Below, in pieces: positions 7,239-17,387 of a stretch of 64,000 nt of DNA; the stretch's first letter is position 1, and each line of letters starts with the position of its first letter. This DNA is from Negadavirga shengliensis (lineage in GTDB: Bacteria > Bacteroidota > Bacteroidia > Cytophagales > Cyclobacteriaceae), in the NCBI RefSeq assembly GCF_042652345.1, contig NZ_JBHSJJ010000009.1:124001-188000 (forward strand). Direction: 5' to 3'. The position numbers and the translations under genes were made by a program. The notes under the pieces are model-generated. The model had not been told where the DNA came from and did no database searches. It worked only from the letters and a program-made list of their open reading frames with translations.

Positions 7239-9782
7239 ATGAGAAAAACATTCCCAATCCTCCCATTTCTCCTCTTGTTGGGATCTCCGGTTCTTTCCCA
7301 ACAAACCTTGCGGGGTATCATCAGGGACGCCTACGGAGAACCTTTGGTCGGTGCCACGGTCATACTCCCCGTTACCCATGATTTCGCCATTGCCGATGAA
7401 AACGGACTGTTTGTGCTTACTACCTCCGCATCCCTGCCTGTTATGATTAAAGCCAGTTTCGTGGGCTTTGATGCCTACGAAGCCCGGATAGAGGAATGGC
7501 CTTCTTCCCTTCTGGAGATTATCTTAAAGGAGGGTGACTTGCTGTCCGAAGTAGTGGTCATCGCCAGACGCCGGCAGGAGGAAATCCGCTCGGTACCGAT
7601 TCCCATTACGGTTGTAGGCGGCAGTCAAATAGACGATGCGGGTGCATTTAATGTGGGAAGGGTGAAGGAGTTGGTTCCCACGGTCCAGCTTTACTCCTCA
7701 AATCCCAGGAACACCGCCTTAAACATCAGAGGATTGGGAACAACTTTTGGCCTGACCAATGACGGGATTGATCCCGGGGTGGGTTTTTACATGGATGGTG
7801 TCTATTATGCACGTCCCGCAGTGACGGCCTTGGATTTTGTTGATGTGGAGCAAATTGAGATCCTTCGGGGACCGCAGGGCACGTTGTTTGGAAAAAACAC
7901 GACGGCAGGGGCATTCAATATAACCACCAAAAGGCCGAGATTCCAACCGGATGCCACTTTGGAATCAAGTATCGGGAATTACGGCTTCATTCAGACCAAG
8001 GGCACCTTAACCGGGCCTTTAAACCATAAACTGGCAGGAAGACTGTCATTCTCCGGCACCCGTAGAAATGGGGTATTGTACCATACGGTCACTCATAATC
8101 ATGTCAATACCCTGAATAATTTTGGCTTGAGGACCCAGCTGCTCTACCTGCTTTCAGAAAAAACGGAAATCATGCTCGCAGCAGACGTCAACCTCCAGCG
8201 TCCGGATGGTTATGCCCAGGTCATGGTGGGAGCGGTGGAAACAAGGCTGGCTGAATTCCGTCAGTTCGATCAGATCACCAAAGACCTGGGATATACTTTG
8301 CCTTCTTCCAATCCATTTGACCGGCTTATCGATCATGATACCCCTTGGCGCTCCGGAAATGATATGGGAGGAATATCGCTTAATACTGACGCGGAATTAG
8401 GCAAAGGTAAATTGACTTCAACAACCGCCTGGCGGTACTGGAACTGGGCTCCCTCAAATGATCGGGATTTTACCGGCCTGCAGGCACTGGCTTTATCCGA
8501 AGCCCCTTCAAAACATCATCAATGGTCGCAGGAAATTCGCTATGCATGGGATTTTAATGCTAAACTCAGTGGCGTGGCAGGCATCTTTGCACTAGGGCAG
8601 GATTTAAGATCCGATCCGTTTCATATAGAAGAATCCGGTATGCATCAATGGAGATTTGCGCAAACCAGCCCAAACCCGCTTTGGCAGACCCCCGGACTCC
8701 TTGACGGCTATGGGATCAAAACCCGCAGTAGCCTTAAGAGTCTCAGCGGCGCGGTCTTTGGGCAATTGGACTGGAAAATAACCGATGATTTAAGCCTGTT
8801 GCCTGGAATACGTTGGAACTACGATGAGAAGCAGGTCGACTTTGACAGGAAGACATACGGAGGACTTGAAACTGACGATCCGGAGCTCATTGCCATCAAA
8901 AATGCCGTATACAACGACCAGGCGTTTGCCGCTGCGGTTAGTGAATCCAATTTTTCGGGACAATTGACCCTTGCCTATCAGGCCAACGATTGGGTCAACA
9001 CCTTTGTCACGCACTCGCTGGGGTTCAAACCTGTGGGCATCAATCTGGGCGGTTTGCCAAGAGAAAACGGAAGGACCATGCTTGAGCTCGCAAGAATAGA
9101 ACCCGAACATGTCAGCCATTGGGAATTAGGGATAAAATCAAGCCCTACAGGTCAAACCGCCCTCAATGTGGTTTTCTTCAACACCCAAATCAAAAATTTC
9201 CAGACCCTGGTACAGAGTCCCGATCTTTCCGTGAACCGGGGCTACCTGGCCAATGCGGAAAGGGTAAGGGTGCGGGGAGTGGAAATGGATTTCAGTGCCA
9301 AAGTGCACAAAAACATGTCCATTTTCGGGGCGTTGGCCTATACAGATGGCGAATATGTTTCCTTTACCAACGCCCCAGTGCCTTTGGAAGACGTTGGAGG
9401 GGAACACTTTAAGGACATCTCCGGAGGCAGACTGCCGGGAATTTCCACATGGGCCGGATCAGGGGGCGGAGAACTGACCAAAGAGGGAAAGTTCCTCCTA
9501 TGGAAAGGCATCTACTTTTTCGCCTCTGAAGCTTTCTTCAGGACTGAATTTTCCTCAAGCCCCTCGCCCTCCCGGTATTTGAATATTGATGGCTATATCC
9601 TGGCCAATGCCAGAATGGGATTCAGATCCACCGATGGTCTGTCGGCATTTATATGGTCCAGAAATCTTGTCAACGCGGACTATTTCGAGCAGTTGCTTCC
9701 CGGTGCAGGCAATACGGGCCACTATGCGGCCGTATTGGGAGATCCAAGAACCTTCGGTGTGACCATGAGATATACTTTTTAG
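7239..9782 (+). CDS. TonB-dependent outer-membrane receptor
   Basis: The 847-residue protein has a signal peptide (MRKTFPILPFLLLLGSPVLSQ), a carboxypeptidase-regulatory-like domain at about 25-105 (LRGIIRDAYGEPLVGATV), then a plug at about 120-235 with LNIRGLGTTFG, MDGVYYARPAV, and the segment VEQIEILRGPQGTLFGKNT. The rest is a 22-strand barrel ending in GVTMRYTF with the terminal aromatic. Plug and barrel look more like siderophore or small-ligand receptors of the FyuA/CirA type than SusC, and no SusD gene follows. The ligand is unknown. ATG 7239 is chosen because the signal peptide starts there; TTG 7212 is also in frame. It overlaps the convergent fadD by four bases. Confidence 0.93.
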   Translation: MRKTFPILPFLLLLGSPVLSQQTLRGIIRDAYGEPLVGATVILPVTHDFAIADENGLFVLTTSASLPVMIKASFVGFDAYEARIEEWPSSLLEIILKEGDLLSEVVVIARRRQEEIRSVPIPITVVGGSQIDDAGAFNVGRVKELVPTVQLYSSNPRNTALNIRGLGTTFGLTNDGIDPGVGFYMDGVYYARPAVTALDFVDVEQIEILRGPQGTLFGKNTTAGAFNITTKRPRFQPDATLESSIGNYGFIQTKGTLTGPLNHKLAGRLSFSGTRRNGVLYHTVTHNHVNTLNNFGLRTQLLYLLSEKTEIMLAADVNLQRPDGYAQVMVGAVETRLAEFRQFDQITKDLGYTLPSSNPFDRLIDHDTPWRSGNDMGGISLNTDAELGKGKLTSTTAWRYWNWAPSNDRDFTGLQALALSEAPSKHHQWSQEIRYAWDFNAKLSGVAGIFALGQDLRSDPFHIEESGMHQWRFAQTSPNPLWQTPGLLDGYGIKTRSSLKSLSGAVFGQLDWKITDDLSLLPGIRWNYDEKQVDFDRKTYGGLETDDPELIAIKNAVYNDQAFAAAVSESNFSGQLTLAYQANDWVNTFVTHSLGFKPVGINLGGLPRENGRTMLELARIEPEHVSHWELGIKSSPTGQTALNVVFFNTQIKNFQTLVQSPDLSVNRGYLANAERVRVRGVEMDFSAKVHKNMSIFGALAYTDGEYVSFTNAPVPLEDVGGEHFKDISGGRLPGISTWAGSGGGELTKEGKFLLWKGIYFFASEAFFRTEFSSSPSPSRYLNIDGYILANARMGFRSTDGLSAFIWSRNLVNADYFEQLLPGAGNTGHYAAVLGDPRTFGVTMRYTF

Positions 9783-11458
9783 GTTTTCTTTTCATGATTT
9801 TCCCGTATGACTCTTCTAAGGATTTTTCCCACATTGGATTTTGGCAATTCCTGGGCGAAGTATACTTCTTTAGGTATTTTGTAGCTGGTCAGGTTTTCTT
9901 TGGCGTGGGCGATGATCTCCTCCTCGGTAACGGATTTATCCTTGGCCACCACATAAGCGACGACCTTTTCAGTGGACTTCTCATCCGGAACGCCTATCAC
10001 GCCCACCTCCAGCACTTTTTCATGGCTGGCAATGGCATCCTCCACCTCATTCGGATAAACATTGAAACCTGAAACCAGGATCATTTCTTTCTTTCTGTCC
10101 ACGATTTGCAGAAAACCATCTTCATCCATGATGGCGATGTCCCCGGTTTTGAACCATTCCCCGTCTAAAAAAGCGTCCGCCGTCTCATCAGGCCGGTTCC
10201 AATAGCCCTTCATCACCTGCGGTCCTTTCACACATAATTCACCTTTTTCACCTGCAGACAGTTCATTTCCCTCATCATCGACAATTTTTATTTCTGTATT
10301 GGGCACAGGGATACCTATGGTGCCGATTCTTTCCGTACCGTCTATGGGATTACAGGACACTACAGGGGAAGTCTCTGTCAGACCGTACCCTTCAGCCAAG
10401 GGTACGTGAGTAACTTTCTGCCAACGTTCGGCCACCGCTCTCTGCACAGCCATACCTCCCCCCACCGACACTTTTAGCGCACTAAAATCAAGCGCTCTGA
10501 AAGCCTCCTGATTCAGCAAGCCATTAAACAGGGTATTGACTCCGGTAAACACGCTGAAACGGTGTCTGCGCAATTCTTTACAGAAAGCAGGCATATCTCT
10601 GGGATTGGTTACCAGAACGTTATGGGCTCCGATCTTCAGCATAGACAGGCAGTTGACCGTCAAGGCAAAAATATGGTACAGGGGAAGAGCCGTAATGACC
10701 GTTTCTTCACTTTCTTTTAATTTGGGTTTCATCCAGGCGGAAATCTGCTGCATATTCGCCACTATATTGCCGTGGCTCAGTTCGGCGCCCTTGGATACCC
10801 CTGTGGTACCACCGGTATATTGCAAATAGGCCAGATCATCTTTGACAACGTTCTCCTTTTTAAATTCACGCGAAGCCCCCTTGGCCAGCGCATCTTTGAA
10901 AGCGTGGGCTCCCGGCAAGGTATAGTCCGGCACCATCTTTTTGATATATCTGACCACAAAGTTGACAATGCCTCCTTTAAGTCCTCCCAAAAGATCACCT
11001 ATCTGGGTCACGATGATATTTTTAGCAGGAATTTCCTCTCTGATTTTCTGTAAGTTGTGGGCAAAATTGGCGAGAATCACAACCGTTTCCACACCTGCAT
11101 CGGTAAATTGGTGCTTCATCTCTTTGGCCGTATAGAGGGGATTGGTATTGACGACTACCATTCCGGCCCTAAGAGCGCCGAACATGGCTACCGGATATTG
11201 AAGGAGATTAGGCATTTGGATGGCGATCCGGTCACCTTTTTTCATTTTCAGTTCCCCGCTCAGAAAAGCGGCAAAATTCTTCGACATATGGTCCAACTCG
11301 TTGAATGTCATAGTTTTTCCCATGCATTCGTAGGCCACTTTGTCGCCAAATTTGCCGATGCTTTCTTCAAAAAGGTTTACAATGCTGTCATAAGCATCAA
11401 CGTCCACCTCATGTGGAACAGATTCAGGATAAAATTTAAACCAAGGATGATTTTGCAT
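9779..11458 (-). CDS. fadD: Long-chain fatty-acid--CoA ligase
   Basis: This 559-residue acyl-adenylate-forming enzyme activates fatty acids with ATP and CoA for beta-oxidation or lipid synthesis, acting at the inner face of the inner membrane. It has the P-loop YTGGTTGVSKGA, the A5-type motif YGLTETSP, EWFKTGDI, the FadD signature DRKKEMILVSGFNVYPNEVE, and the catalytic lysine in KSNVGKILRR. Length matches E. coli FadD (561). ATG 11458 starts MQNHPWFKFYPES. The stop lies within the last codons of the convergent TonB receptor. No other beta-oxidation gene is adjacent; an acyl-CoA oxidase-like enzyme lies about 33 kb away. Confidence 0.95.
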   Translation of the reverse strand: MQNHPWFKFYPESVPHEVDVDAYDSIVNLFEESIGKFGDKVAYECMGKTMTFNELDHMSKNFAAFLSGELKMKKGDRIAIQMPNLLQYPVAMFGALRAGMVVVNTNPLYTAKEMKHQFTDAGVETVVILANFAHNLQKIREEIPAKNIIVTQIGDLLGGLKGGIVNFVVRYIKKMVPDYTLPGAHAFKDALAKGASREFKKENVVKDDLAYLQYTGGTTGVSKGAELSHGNIVANMQQISAWMKPKLKESEETVITALPLYHIFALTVNCLSMLKIGAHNVLVTNPRDMPAFCKELRRHRFSVFTGVNTLFNGLLNQEAFRALDFSALKVSVGGGMAVQRAVAERWQKVTHVPLAEGYGLTETSPVVSCNPIDGTERIGTIGIPVPNTEIKIVDDEGNELSAGEKGELCVKGPQVMKGYWNRPDETADAFLDGEWFKTGDIAIMDEDGFLQIVDRKKEMILVSGFNVYPNEVEDAIASHEKVLEVGVIGVPDEKSTEKVVAYVVAKDKSVTEEEIIAHAKENLTSYKIPKEVYFAQELPKSNVGKILRRVIRENHEKKT

Positions 11459-11814
11459 ATCAGTTTTATGAGTTTATTGTTCTATCCATGATGGGCTTAG
11501 CCATTTGGACTGCTACTAATATATCCAAACTATCCTTTTTTAAAAAATTTCGCTTAATTTAATCACCGGATTCAGAAACCATGGAGATATGATTTCGTAT
11601 GATGCGGTGTATAAGGTATTTTTTAAAAAGATAATTGCGCGAAAGCAAAAAACATTCTCTCAAACTCCCCGTTGAAGGAATCGTGGTAGGAAATAAGCAG
11701 TTTTTTGATTTCATTCGCAGGAGATATTTAACACATTAATAGACATAAACAACACCAAAACAGTAAATTATGGCATAATAATGGCTTTAGCCCCATCCAC
11801 AATGTTTAAAACCC
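11459..11814. other. 356-base intergenic region between divergent genes
   Basis: It must carry promoters for fadD (leftward) and the coiled-coil protein (rightward). I see no clear box, hairpin or small gene. Confidence 0.5.
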
Positions 11815-13026
11815 ATGTATAGAGTTAGTAATATGATCATGATGCTGCTAATGATAGCCGTCAGCTATCCTGCAGCAGCCCAACAGGACAGTCTGGTAGT
11901 GACGCTGGAAAATACGCTCAAGCAAAGTCTACTGAAAAGCATTGAGCAGAAAACCGATTCACTCAACAGCGATTTGGGAACAAAGCTCACCGACCTGGAT
12001 TTGAAGATCCAGCTTTTGGATGAGTCGCTTGAACAAACCACCAATGAACGCCAAATCATTAACAAACTGGTGGAAAGAGTGAAGCTTATTGAAGATTTCC
12101 AACAAGCTGAAAAAGAGTCTGAATTGAACATTTATAAGGGCAACTACCAGTCAGCGATTATCAACCTGGTCTCCATGGAAAGGGAACTTAAACCGCTGAT
12201 ATTGTTCAATTCTGCCAGGGATTTCTTCACCACCCTTAACCAGATCGGCAACCCTACCCAATATCCGGGTTTCAGCGAATGGTATTCCGGATTCAAGGCT
12301 TATGTCAATGAAAACAAGGAATCCAGCGCCACGTTCGGTGTGGTATCCAATCTGATGAACATCACCGGGGACCTGACTGCAGGCACGCCGATCTTCGGCA
12401 CCTTCAGCCAGGCTTTGTTTATGGGGATGTCCACCTACATAGAAAATATCGGAGGAGGTAAAAAAAACCAGGAACTCAAAGACAGAAGCCAAAAAATGTT
12501 TGAACTGGTTTCCGAATTGGGACAATATACCAATGACAAGGACCTGGTAGAAACCGAATGGGAAGCCATCAACGTCGAACTGGAAGAGCTCAAAAAGCTT
12601 TATGAATCCAATCTGGAAAAAAACCTCACGATATTGGACATCAAGAGAGCGGACTTTAACCGCCGTTTTACCATGGAAAATGACGCCAACAAAAGGTACC
12701 AATATCTCAATGAACTCACGGATGTCATTTCAGAAAAAGTAAGGGACGAGCGCAACAACAACCCCAAAAACTGGAAAAATACCTTTTACTACGAAATGAG
12801 CGAAATACAATCACTCAAAGTAAGGTTTGGCACCATTACCTTCAGAATCAGCGAAAACATAGGCAAATACAACGATCTTATTGCCAAATACAAAAAAAGT
12901 CAACATATTGGACCAAGAATGACCGATCTGGAAAACAAGTTGAACAATCTCCAGAATTCATTCGACAAAACATTCAATCCGTTGGATTATATCAATTCGG
13001 CCAATAAAATGTATAAAGTTTATTGA
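11815..13026 (+). CDS. Exported coiled-coil protein of unknown function
   Basis: The 403-residue product begins with a signal peptide (MIMMLLMIAVSYPAAAQ). Residues about 30-110 are a strongly charged heptad-like coiled coil (LDLKIQLLDESLEQTT, INKLVERVKLIEDFQQ), followed by a globular part with glycine-rich TFGVVSNLMNITGDLTAG near 175-195. More coiled coil follows at about 235-300 and 360-390. A periplasmic or outer-membrane-associated scaffold is likely. Only 41 bases separate it from the DUF4230 gene, so the two probably form one transcript. No family is recognised. Confidence 0.75.
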   Translation: MYRVSNMIMMLLMIAVSYPAAAQQDSLVVTLENTLKQSLLKSIEQKTDSLNSDLGTKLTDLDLKIQLLDESLEQTTNERQIINKLVERVKLIEDFQQAEKESELNIYKGNYQSAIINLVSMERELKPLILFNSARDFFTTLNQIGNPTQYPGFSEWYSGFKAYVNENKESSATFGVVSNLMNITGDLTAGTPIFGTFSQALFMGMSTYIENIGGGKKNQELKDRSQKMFELVSELGQYTNDKDLVETEWEAINVELEELKKLYESNLEKNLTILDIKRADFNRRFTMENDANKRYQYLNELTDVISEKVRDERNNNPKNWKNTFYYEMSEIQSLKVRFGTITFRISENIGKYNDLIAKYKKSQHIGPRMTDLENKLNNLQNSFDKTFNPLDYINSANKMYKVY

Positions 13027-13067
13027 AAACAGCCCGGAGAATAACAGCAGGATATGCATAAAGGTCC

Positions 13068-13685
13068 ATGTATAGATTCATAGCAGGCATCATCATCAGT
13101 TTGGTGGCGGTACTCCTGATTCAGCTCTGTGTCAACAAAAAGGAAGAAAAGCAGGAGTTGACCATGAATACCGCCCTCATACAACAACAAATCAATCAGG
13201 TAGGCAAGCTGGTAGTAACGGAAGGGCATTTTTCGCAGGTAGTCAGTTACCGCAATACCCGCAGAAATTATTTTGACATCTTTTCCGCCAACAAAAAAGC
13301 ATTGGTCATCGTCAACGCCAAAGTCACCGTCGGGTATGATTTGAGACAGGTGATGACGGAAATCGATGAACAAAACAGGACGGTGCGGATCACCTACATC
13401 CCTGAACCCGAAATCAACATCTACCCGGACATCGAATATTATGACATCACCCAGGATTATTTGAATAAATTCGGAGCTGAGGATTATAACAAGATAAAAA
13501 GCAGGGTCCAAACCATGATGGAGGAAAAAATCAATCAATCCCACCTAAAGGAAAATGCCAAGGAAAGGTTGGTAAGTGAGCTGTCCAAAATCTATATCCT
13601 CACAGCATCCATGGGCTGGACTTTACAATACAGGGAAGAAACCATTGACTCCATTGAAGGGCTGGATGAGCTGATCCTCAACTGA
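13068..13685 (+). CDS. DUF4230 domain protein, membrane-anchored
   Basis: This protein of 205 residues has an N-terminal membrane anchor (FIAGIIISLVAVLLIQLCV) followed by an outside domain of DUF4230 type: QQINQVGKLVVTEGHFSQVV, the strand-rich KKALVIVNAKVTVGYDLRQV, RTVRITYIPEPEI, and the C-terminal helix with ILTASMGWTLQY. The function of DUF4230 is unknown to me. It follows the coiled-coil protein closely on the same strand and precedes the hybrid kinase by about 270 bases. Confidence 0.85.
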   Translation: MYRFIAGIIISLVAVLLIQLCVNKKEEKQELTMNTALIQQQINQVGKLVVTEGHFSQVVSYRNTRRNYFDIFSANKKALVIVNAKVTVGYDLRQVMTEIDEQNRTVRITYIPEPEINIYPDIEYYDITQDYLNKFGAEDYNKIKSRVQTMMEEKINQSHLKENAKERLVSELSKIYILTASMGWTLQYREETIDSIEGLDELILN

Positions 13686-13957
13686 AGCCCTAACCCGAAA
13701 CACCTCTTCTTAAAACAAGGCTGTATTTTTCAGTCTCCTACCCCAATAAATTCTATACTTTACTGATTTCCAAAGTATTGACTTTCTTCCTCAACCTGTG
13801 GTGAATTTCCTTGAACTGTGGACTTCTTAAATGAGCCAATAATGGGGAAAGATACCGATCCTTTGCCGTCTATCAGGGTATTTGGCGGCTAATAATTATA
13901 TCATTAGGTTTCGATGCCAATGGTACAATATTTGAATTTCAACGCATTAAATCAAAC

Positions 13958-16513
13958 ATGGAGACGATGATCTTGAATGCGAGGGCAAAGGTAGTGGTGG
14001 GTTTCATCTTGGCTGGAACCTTGATCTTAGGGGTGAGTATACTTACTTATATAAGTGTGAAGAACCTTATGGCGTCTGTGGATACCCTGTCCAAGCCAAA
14101 TGAAAAACTCATGGAATACAATCACTTGCTTTCCGATGTTTACCAATTGGACAGGTACAGCAACACGTTTTCCTCCGAAGAAGGACAGAGAGACACGGTA
14201 GATTATCTTTCCAGGGTAAAATCCCGGCTGGATAAACTTTGTAAAGAAGCTTCCGGTCCTATTGAAAGCTATAAAATAGAGAGCATACAGTATAATATTG
14301 AGGAACTGGTGAATGTTCATACCAGCCTTTCGGAAGTGAAGAAAAACCTGCTCAACAGAGAGTTTAGCAAGGAAGCACTCAATGATATCGAAAGGAAAAT
14401 AAGGAGGCAGGAAGAAAGCGGAAAACTTAGAAATCTGAGAAGAATAGGCTCCAGGATAGATACCGCAAGGAGGAATTTAGGTCTTGGCTTATCTAGCCCT
14501 AAAGATACTTTGGACAATCGGACAGGCAAAGACAGTCTCGCGCTGGCGCAGGAAGAACAAGGCGATTTAGAAGAGCTCGTGGAGCAGTTGCGTGTTAATC
14601 TGGGAGGCACTGTGGATGTACCCCCCGCCCGTAAACCTCTATCAGCTGCTGATTCCCTTTTGTATCTTATCAGGAATTACGTCGCAAACATCTCCAATGA
14701 AGAGCGCTTTTTGCATTCCAGGCTGGCTTACCTCGAGCAGCAGTTATTGGAAAAAAACGAATATTTGATTTTTTATATTCAGGACATCATTACCTCATTA
14801 CAGAATGAGGCGCTGCTTCAATCCCAAGCTGAAAACGAATCGGCCTACGCGCTTACCTATAAACTGTCGCTGTTGCTTGGTCTTCTCACGCTGTTGGGCG
14901 TAATAGGTTCGGCGTTGTTTATCTTTAGCATCATCAAAGAAATCAACAAGGCGGAAACCTACCGGGAAAAACTGGAAGAAGCGAAACAAAGGTCGGATAA
15001 TTTGGCCAAAGCGAAGCAGGATTTTCTGGCCAATATGAGCCATGAAATCCGGAATCCGCTCCATGTCATTCAAGGTTACAACAAAGTGCTGAGTAAAACC
15101 GATCTGGACGACGAGCAGCAGGAATTTTTAAATATGGCGAATCTGGCTTCGGAAAACCTATTGGGAGTGGTGAATGACATACTGGATTTTTCAAAAATAG
15201 AAGCGGGAAAAATAGAGATATCAAGGCATCCCTTTGACCCAACATCTCTTTTCACAAATATCAAGAAGTTTTTTGAGGCAAAGACACAGGAAAAAGGATT
15301 GGCTTTGACCCTGCAATTGGACCTTCCGGATGACAAATGGATGCTCGGGGACGAGTTGAGGATTACTCAAATCCTCAATAACCTTTTATCCAATGCGGTA
15401 AAATTCACCGAGGAAGGTGAAATAAACATTGGGGTGGCCTTTAAAGAAAAACCATCAGCCCAGCTCCAAATTATGGTTAGGGATACAGGCATTGGCATGT
15501 CCCAGGAAGCAAAAGAGCATCTATTTACCGAATTCCATCAGGGAGACGGCACAATCAGCCGGAAGTTCGGCGGAACCGGGCTAGGTATGGCCATTGTCAA
15601 AAAGTTGGTGGATTTCATGAAGGGCAGCGTTGATTTTGAGAGCAAAGAAGGAAAAGGCACAACGGTGACTGTTTCCATTCCCACGGAATTAACAGGCCCA
15701 CAGCAACACATTGCTGAAAAAGAGCCATCAGGTAATGAGCGCGCATTACAGGATTTAAAAATCCTTTTGGTTGATGACGATAAAACCGTTTTAAAATTCA
15801 CCGAATTGCTGCTGAAAAGCTTGGGAGCCCAGGTGACCAGTTACCTGGGGGGTATCAGGCTAAGGGACAACTTTCAGAAACTGGATTATGATCTGGCCAT
15901 GCTGGACTTGCAGATGCCGGAGATAAATGGGTATGATGCCCTAAAAATCATCCGGGGGATGGAACAATACAAAGACCTGCCCATTTTTGCCCTCACTGCC
16001 AATGTATATGCGGAAGAAAAGGAATCCATTAAAGCTGAGGGGTTCAATGGGTTGATCCTCAAACCCTTCAAGGAGAAAGAACTTGTTTCTCAAATCCTTC
16101 AATACATCGATGTATCCGAAGCCAAATCGGAGGAGAGACCGGCCCCAAAGACCCGTGTGCGACCGGAGAAATCGTATGACCTGTCTGCCGTGGAAAAATA
16201 CTGCATGGGAGATGCGGAGATGCTGAAGGAGTTGGTGGTGGATTTTTGCAACCAAACGCATCAGGACCTCACCGATCTTAACAAAGCATGGGAAAACAGG
16301 AATTATGTGCGGTTGCAGGACATTGCCCACCAGTTGGCCAGTAGATTTGCCCAATTCAATATCCCGGCTAGCTCAAAGGCCAAAAAGCTGGAGGACCAGT
16401 TAAAAACAGGTAAAAAAGAAGGGACTCAAAATCTGGTTGCGGAAATTACCCAAGAGGCTTATGGCGTGCTGGAAGAAATGACCGCTGATTTTGACTACAT
16501 GATGGAGTTCTGA
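13958..16513 (+). CDS. Membrane hybrid sensor histidine kinase with receiver and Hpt domains
   Basis: The 851-residue protein has TM1 at about 12-34, a long periplasmic region rich in coiled coil (about 35-300), and TM2 at about 303-328. A HisKA domain follows with the phospho-acceptor His near residue 362 (MSHEIRNPLH), then an ATPase domain (NNLLSNAVKF, DTGIGM, FGGTGLGMA). A receiver domain starts near 600 (ILLVDDDKT; Asp near 650 in LDLQMPEING; Lys in LKPFKEKE), and an Hpt-like C-terminus has His near 790 (DIAHQLASRF). Phosphate would pass His-Asp-His to an unlinked regulator. The periplasmic domain is no standard sensor I recognise. The ATG at 13958 is the first in the frame. Confidence 0.93.
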   Translation: METMILNARAKVVVGFILAGTLILGVSILTYISVKNLMASVDTLSKPNEKLMEYNHLLSDVYQLDRYSNTFSSEEGQRDTVDYLSRVKSRLDKLCKEASGPIESYKIESIQYNIEELVNVHTSLSEVKKNLLNREFSKEALNDIERKIRRQEESGKLRNLRRIGSRIDTARRNLGLGLSSPKDTLDNRTGKDSLALAQEEQGDLEELVEQLRVNLGGTVDVPPARKPLSAADSLLYLIRNYVANISNEERFLHSRLAYLEQQLLEKNEYLIFYIQDIITSLQNEALLQSQAENESAYALTYKLSLLLGLLTLLGVIGSALFIFSIIKEINKAETYREKLEEAKQRSDNLAKAKQDFLANMSHEIRNPLHVIQGYNKVLSKTDLDDEQQEFLNMANLASENLLGVVNDILDFSKIEAGKIEISRHPFDPTSLFTNIKKFFEAKTQEKGLALTLQLDLPDDKWMLGDELRITQILNNLLSNAVKFTEEGEINIGVAFKEKPSAQLQIMVRDTGIGMSQEAKEHLFTEFHQGDGTISRKFGGTGLGMAIVKKLVDFMKGSVDFESKEGKGTTVTVSIPTELTGPQQHIAEKEPSGNERALQDLKILLVDDDKTVLKFTELLLKSLGAQVTSYLGGIRLRDNFQKLDYDLAMLDLQMPEINGYDALKIIRGMEQYKDLPIFALTANVYAEEKESIKAEGFNGLILKPFKEKELVSQILQYIDVSEAKSEERPAPKTRVRPEKSYDLSAVEKYCMGDAEMLKELVVDFCNQTHQDLTDLNKAWENRNYVRLQDIAHQLASRFAQFNIPASSKAKKLEDQLKTGKKEGTQNLVAEITQEAYGVLEEMTADFDYMMEF

Positions 16514-16693
16514 TGTGAAAAAAATCTGAGATTTTATCAGCACTTCGGCTTTAAAGTTTGCATAGAAAGTAAGACTTTAGAGAACGGTCCGGTTTTTTGG
16601 GACATGAAAAGAATTCCTATTACATTAACTACAACAAGACATTTAAATTGGATGAAACACCATGCATAGGAACGGGAGCAGCCACTATAAATA

Positions 16694-16737
16694 GACGCGG
16701 ATGAGCGATAAGCTCACCGCCAAAGCGGAAGTGCGTC
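16694..16737. repeat. 44-base structured element: outer stem enclosing two hairpins
   Basis: GACGC (16694-16698) pairs with GCGTC (16733-16737). Inside, TGAGC (16702-16706) pairs with GCTCA (16712-16716), and CCGC (16717-16720) pairs with GCGG (16725-16728). The result is a three-way-junction-like fold about 40 bases before the methyltransferase start. No T-tract follows. It may be a 5' leader structure or the scar of an insertion. Confidence 0.5.
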
Positions 16738-16778
16738 TTCCCCTAACGGGATAAAATTGGTATTTAAGCTAAGCAACA

Positions 16779-17387
16779 ATGGCAGAATTTTGGGAAGAAG
16801 CATTTAAAGACCATCAGAAAATGTGGGGCTCAGAACCTGCAATATCTGCGGTATTGACAAATGACTTTTTTATTGCTAACCATGTAAAAAATATTCTAAT
16901 TCCGGGAATTGGCTATGGGCGAAATGCTCAAATTTTCAGAGACAGCGGAATGGAAGTAACGGGAATTGAAATTTCTCAGACAGCAATTGATATAGCTAAA
17001 AAACATGTTGGTGACGACCTGACTATTTATCACGGTTCGGTAACAGAAATGCCTTTTGACAACAAACTGTATGACGGCATATTTTGTTACGCGTTGATTC
17101 ACTTGTTGGACAAAGCCGAAAGAATAAAATTAATCACTGACTGCTATAACCAGCTGACAAAAAACGGCTTGATGGTTTTTACAGCCATCACAAAAAAGGC
17201 ACAGACGTACGGACAGGGAACTTGCATCGGTAAGGACAGGTTTGAAATGTTTGGTGGCGTAAAAATGTTCTTTTATGACAGAGAAACCATACAGGAAGAA
17301 TTTGGTAAAGCAGGGCTTTTTGACATTGCAGAAGTAACGGAAAATTATCCTTTTTACATGATAAAATGCAGAAAGGACAAAACATAA
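16779..17387 (+). CDS. SAM-dependent class I methyltransferase (TehB-like)
   Basis: The 202-residue cytoplasmic enzyme has a Rossmann methyltransferase core: motif I ILIPGIGYGRNAQIF near residues 34-48, acidic VTGIEIS for ribose binding, MPFDNKLYDGIFCYALIHLL as motifs III/IV, and a C-terminal FYDRETIQEEFGKAGL typical of small TehB or thiopurine-type enzymes. The substrate is unknown. The gene stands alone between long non-coding flanks and looks more AT-rich than its neighbours (by eye), so horizontal acquisition is possible. ATG 16779 is the natural start. Confidence 0.88.
   Translation: MAEFWEEAFKDHQKMWGSEPAISAVLTNDFFIANHVKNILIPGIGYGRNAQIFRDSGMEVTGIEISQTAIDIAKKHVGDDLTIYHGSVTEMPFDNKLYDGIFCYALIHLLDKAERIKLITDCYNQLTKNGLMVFTAITKKAQTYGQGTCIGKDRFEMFGGVKMFFYDRETIQEEFGKAGLFDIAEVTENYPFYMIKCRKDKT

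Noticed and set aside
12151..12702. Minus-strand frame of 183 codons
   Set aside because: Antisense to the coiled-coil protein gene, with no family motif.
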